Source: Dermatemys mawii
Lineage: Eukaryota > Chordata > Testudines > Dermatemydidae
DNA length: 64,000 bases
NCBI GenBank assembly: GCA_007922305.1
Contig: ML677387.1
Location: forward strand, 517,701 to 581,700
Direction of reading: 5' to 3'
The notes beneath the pieces are model-generated. The model had not been told where the DNA came from and made no database searches. It was given only the letters and a program-made list of their open reading frames with translations. Every line of letters begins with the position of its first letter. Within the stretch, counting starts at the first letter, position 1. Position numbers and translations under genes: made by a program. Of the stretch, positions 59,771 through 64,000 are shown in pieces.

Positions 59771-61690
59771 GTGAGAGAGCTGGGGCAGTCAGTAACCAGG
59801 TACTTCCAGATAGCACTCGGAGGTGTGTCCCAGCTACAGGAGCTCTGCGGGCTCTCTTAGCCATGGCTGAGAGGGCAGAACAGGTAGTTGATGTGATGAG
59901 GTTGTGATGATCCAGCGCCCAGTAAAGCTGAAATCCAGGAACTGCGTCGTCTTATGTGTTTTTAACGTGCCAAACCCATCATGCCTGTGTGGTGATGATG
60001 ACAAATGTTCAACAATAGGGAGAGGCTGCCTTTGTCACATGATCACACGGTGCCCAGCATAGCGGCACTGCGGTCCCCAGCCTGTGGCCTTTGGGTGCTA
60101 CCACAACCCCAGTAATTATCCTGACAGTCATGAGAGCAGGGCAGGCGGTCGGAATGTTTCTTAAACAAAGAGCAGTTTGTCCACTCCAACAAACAATGCG
60201 TGGAGAGCTGCTTAATTCCATTGAGACTTGCCATTTTTTCTGATGGAAAAAAGAGAACCAAGACATTTTTGGCTCTCTGCTTTTATCCCCTCCCAACTCC
60301 TTTCCCCCTTTCCCAGTGAACAGAATGGGCAGGAGAGGTGAGGAGAATAGGGGGACAGGGAAGGGAAAAAAACAATTGGAAGCGAAGATCCTATTTCTGT
60401 TTTTTGAAAAAAAAAAAAAAATGGAGTTGTTCAGTTTCATTGAACTGAAAATTCTTGGCATTCCTTAGCAATGAACACTCCCGTTCAGGAAAGGTTCCGG
60501 ATACGTTGTGTGGGTTTGTGCTCTGGGCATCTGCTGGGGAGGGACTGGGCCTTTTAAGGAAAGTTTTTGCTTTAACCTGAGTAGGTGGGTCCGATCCTGA
60601 AGGATGCTGAGCACCTTGCAGCTCTGGCCCTCCCCTCTCTGGTGTGTTTCTTGCTTCCCCAGAGAAGAAGCCAGGCTTTAGACAGGGAGCATGTGTGAGC
60701 TGAGCAAGTACAGTGATTTCCGGTTGATGACACAGGTCAGAGTAGGTGCACTGGAGACGGCATGGAGAGTGGGGATTATTGGGTGAGACGGGGCATCTGG
60801 CCAAGGACTCGGCCATTTTAGCTCAATGAATGAACTAGATTTTTCTGCAAGTGCCACCTGCAAAGGTTCCCTCTGTGAACCTGGTGCTGTCTGACAACCA
60901 CCCTTCTGCTGAGGCAGCCTCTAAAATGAGACCCAGCGTCTCCTTCCTTTTCTCTTGCTCCTGCTCACACCGGGTATGCCTTGTGCACGTGAAGAGCAGT
61001 GCAAGGGTTAAGAGACGAAGCCTGAGTGAAGCACTGACATTTCACTCCCTTGCACTGAGTAAGCATGGCCACAGCTCCCCCCTTGTTACGCCTGACAGCT
61101 GTGCAACAATAGACAATGAGTCAAAGTTGGGAGCCAGAAAATAGCTAAGAGAAAATGTTGCTGAGAATTAGCTGCCTTGGCCCGGAGAGTGGAGCTCTCC
61201 TATAACAGCGCATTGTTCTCCAGGATATAAATCTCCACTGAAATATGAACACCAAGACATCTAAAACTTTTCTAACTAGAACGTGCATCAGTAAAAACAG
61301 CCTCCTATTTATCAGCTTCACACTGAGCTCCACGCTGAAGTCCCATGCTCCACGCCCGGGCTGAGAGGCTCACTTACAAACGGACCCTGCAAGCCGGGCC
61401 AAGTACTGTTTAGAGTAGAGCTGGGAAAGGCAGCTGTTGCATAGCAGAGAAAGTGCTGAGTTTCTGGCTGTGTCAGCCGGCATGTGTTTGTCCCAAAGGG
61501 GGCCTGGTTAGTGGGAGACCTAGGCTTAGACGCAGGGGTCTGGAAGAACAGGACCTTAGGGACACTGTGTCCTTGACTGCCAGGTTCTGTGTCAAGGTCA
61601 TCACTGACCTGCTGTGTGGGCCAGAAACCAAACTTCAGAGAGAGAAATGGTCTTGTCATGAAAGTACCAGATTGGGGCGAGGAGGGCTGG
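59771..61690. other. Intergenic, no gene seen
   Basis: Contains a 15-bp A run near 60407-60421 but no exon or firm repeat. Confidence 0.4.
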
Positions 61691-61694
61691 ATTG

Positions 61695-61765
61695 CCCTTC
61701 CGCCTGAGTGACCTGGGCAAGTCACTGGATACCGGCGCCTCGTTCTGTCTCTCCCACTGGGAGAG
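61695..61765 (+). mobile_element. SINE-like (MIR-type) fragment
   Basis: GAGTGACCTGGGCAAGTCAC followed by a CTCGTTCTGTCTCTCCCACTGG stretch resembles a MIR core and tail. Confidence 0.35.
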
Positions 61766-61826
61766 GAGCACTTCCTTTCTCTCACCCCGCACCAGCAACC
61801 ACACATCACACAGCAGTCTTAGGACT

Positions 61827-62097
61827 GGGCTACACTACTGGAGGGGAGGGGGTGTCGATCCAAGATCCGTAGCTTCAGCTACGCGAATAGCGTAGCTGAA
61901 GTCGAAGTACTGTAGGTCGACTTACCTGGCCGTCCCCACATCAGCGGGTCAACCACAGCTGCTCCCCTGCTGACTCCGCTTACTCCTCTTGCGGAGGTGG
62001 AGCACAGGAGTCGATTCGGGGATCGATTTATCACGTCTAGGTAAATCGATCCCTGATCCATCGAGCACTACCCGCTGATCTGGTGGGTAGGGTAGCC
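61827..62097. mobile_element. Palindromic miniature transposon with two perfect hairpins
   Basis: The termini GGGCTACACTAC and GGGTAGGGTAGCC are inverted. Inside, CTTCAGCTACGC pairs with GCGTAGCTGAAG (61873-61884 with 61890-61901), and GGGATCGATTTA pairs with TAAATCGATCCC (62019-62030 with 62042-62053). Non-coding. Confidence 0.7.
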
Positions 62098-62110
62098 GTA
62101 CCCTTGGTTG

Positions 62111-62175
62111 CTAAGGTGCCACAAGGACTTCTCATTCTTTTTGCTGATAGAGACTAACACCACCACTCTGAAACC
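62111..62175 (+). mobile_element. Penelope-like tail fragment (first type)
   Basis: CTAAGGTGCCACAAGGACTT and AGACTAACACCACCACTCTG match the 3' tail of the elements at 6482 and 18706. The hammerhead portion is absent. Confidence 0.65.
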
Positions 62176-64000
62176 TATACTCAGAGGTCACTCTTTGGGG
62201 CAGGGATGCTCTGTGTGTGTTTGGCCGGGAGAGGAACGCCCTCCTGTAGTAGCACTGTTCTTTTGGTCAGGTGAAATATAAGCCCCAACAACTAAATAAA
62301 TGATTTATAAATATCCCTCTGAAAAGCTTTTTGTCCTTTGTCTGTTTGGCTAGGGGAAGAGACTCCTAATTTTGTCCCAGGAGCAGCAGAGGGAGTGTTC
62401 TGTAATTTGAGGGATTTGCCCAGACCCTAGTGAATAATCCAGAACAAACTGTCTGAGAGAATTTCACCTCTTGTTCTGTTCCTGGGCAGAATATGAAATT
62501 CCCAAACACATCTGTCCTCCCAAATGATTTGTGAATATTTTCAGGGGACAATTCTTGGTCTGTAGATCATTTGCACATGGCTCATTGTGGATATTCCCAG
62601 TTGACAGTTGAGAATTGTTTCTGTTCCTGACTGGCTTGCTGACATCATTCACCAGCACACCTAGTCATGTGAATTTGCCTGTGGGATATTTGCTTCATGT
62701 TCTGCTGCTATTCCTGTGTTTGTGTGTGACCTGTGCTTTCACTCTAATCAGACTCAAGCTGGAGGCAAATGTGAGAGGGTCTCACTATGGGGGAACTGGC
62801 TTTTTTACCACTCACAAGGTGACAAGACACAGGTTGGTAATTGATTTAATAGTGGCACATCTAAATGAGTACAACTGGTGTGATTTTCACACACTCCAGA
62901 GGCTGCGAGCCTTGCTTGCCTGCTTAGAAGCTGCTGGCTATTTCCAGAGCCCTCTCCCCTCTTGAAGATGAGGCAGTAGGTGGGTTTTCTTTGTCTATAA
63001 TCAACTTCTCCCACTTTGGGCTTCTCCTGAGCCACTTCCTAAGGTACATTCAGCTCCTGCTGTGCATGTTTAATGGCCATCGAGACACTCCTGGAAAGGC
63101 TATGGGCAGCTACTGCTCATAAAGCCAGTTAAAGAAATGACTTTCACCAGCTAATTGATATTGCTGCTGCTCCAGACAGAACAGTTTCCCTTTGAACACA
63201 GTTCATTTGTAAACCGGATGGTCCCTCTCTTTAATTGATTAGCATCTAATAATACATGCACTGTTTTCTCAAAGGAAAACTGACTTAATGGCAGGATACT
63301 TGTCACTTTTATGCAAGTATTAAATTGCAGTCTAGAAGCCAAATCCTCTATTACAAAATGGAATTAAGAGCGGGGCGGACAGCAGCAGGTAAATTATGAA
63401 CAAGAGCCATTGTTTGCCTGCAGATATTAAAGTTTCTTCAGATCAGTCTTAGAAAAGCACTGCTGTGCCTTCCAGCGCTAGATAAAAATTTAATCTGCTC
63501 CTAGTTTCAGCTTTAGGATGGGACCCAAGACGAACTCTGTGCAGATCATTTTACTTTGTTCATGAATAGGAACAGCTATTCCAGCAGTGCACCTGTCCCT
63601 GGAAAAGGTATTGGAAGAAGCCAGTAGAGTTACATAAAACCAACCATAATGCAGTTGCTGAGCAAGCTAGACTACTGGGCCTTTCTTCCTGGCTTACAGA
63701 GATCTCTCCACTCTCCCCCCTTGGGAGGGGTCCTTCCTTTCTCTGCTCCATCCACCAGCAGGGCCGATGTGCACTATTGTCAGGGTTGCGGAAGGAGCCG
63801 ACAGGGTGCGATGTGATAATGGATTGCGCATCCTAGGGAGAGCCCTGTGCTCTTTGCACTCCGATCTCCTCACATTCGACTCTGCAGGAATCATCAGGGG
63901 GGAGCGAGGTGGGTTGGGAGCCAGTCTGGAGTCCCGGGTTTTCTGGTTTTCCCCCAAGATCTCAAGGGAGCCTCTGGTTTTGAGGGCTGAAACCCCAGCC
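62176..64000. other. Intergenic; candidate conserved segment near 63130-63450
   Basis: No exon is supported. A 116-codon frame at 62615-62965 has no domain. The stretch 63130-63450 is AT-rich, repeat-free and contains many TAATTGAT/ATTAGC-type words. By composition it could be a developmental enhancer, but conservation is untested. Confidence 0.25.

Noticed and set aside
62615..62965. 116-codon frame with a hydrophobic stretch
   Set aside because: No recognisable domain, no exon context, no homologous copy in the window.
1..64000. CRISPR arrays, bacterial operons, rRNA or tRNA genes
   Set aside because: The sequence is vertebrate nuclear DNA; no regularly spaced direct-repeat array and no tRNA or rRNA signature were seen.

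Overview
This is a vertebrate nuclear genome segment. It holds one recognisable host gene end and about 60 kb of downstream non-coding DNA full of mobile-element relics. The repeat content points to a non-avian reptile, most likely a turtle. The evidence is CR1 LINE 3' ends, Penelope-like tails with hammerhead-type motifs, abundant palindromic miniature transposons such as the TAGGGTGACC...GGTCACCCTA family, hAT relics and solo LTRs. This assignment rests on recall of turtle repeats and was not tested by a search.

Region 1-4.6 kb: the left edge is the last intron of SFRP1 (secreted frizzled-related protein 1). Its final coding exon follows at 1779-2101 on the + strand, encoding the lysine-rich C-terminal part of the netrin-like domain. 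A long 3' UTR probably ends just after an AATAAA at 4608. I found no other host exon. In other vertebrates the DNA beyond the SFRP1 3' end is a long intergenic stretch toward ZMAT4, which fits what is seen here.

Region 4.6-24.5 kb: mostly unique sequence with scattered repeats. The standout is a young 1,682-bp LTR element at 10180-11861. It has a perfect 5-bp target duplication, one full 783-bp LTR, a tRNA-Leu-type primer binding site and a leader. It then ends in an inverted copy of the first 367 bp of its own LTR, so both element ends are the same LTR end. An unexplained 52-bp inverted repeat lies at 19621/20295, and an antisense LTR-like block with internal tandem repeats lies at about 21.4-22.8 kb.

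Region 24.5-30.3 kb: a decayed antisense CR1 LINE broken by a solo LTR, a miniature transposon and a 2.2-kb hAT element. The hAT element is itself interrupted by another solo LTR. Target-site duplications give the order of events.

Region 30.3-64 kb: intergenic DNA with CR1 ends, miniature transposons, Penelope-like tails, SINE-like fragments, an LTR-like repeat at 52.5-53.4 kb and a 10-N assembly gap inside a duplicated 50-bp sequence. A few AT-rich, repeat-free stretches could be conserved regulatory DNA, but that needs alignment to show. Apart from the SFRP1 exon, I regard the long open frames as chance or as parts of repeats.
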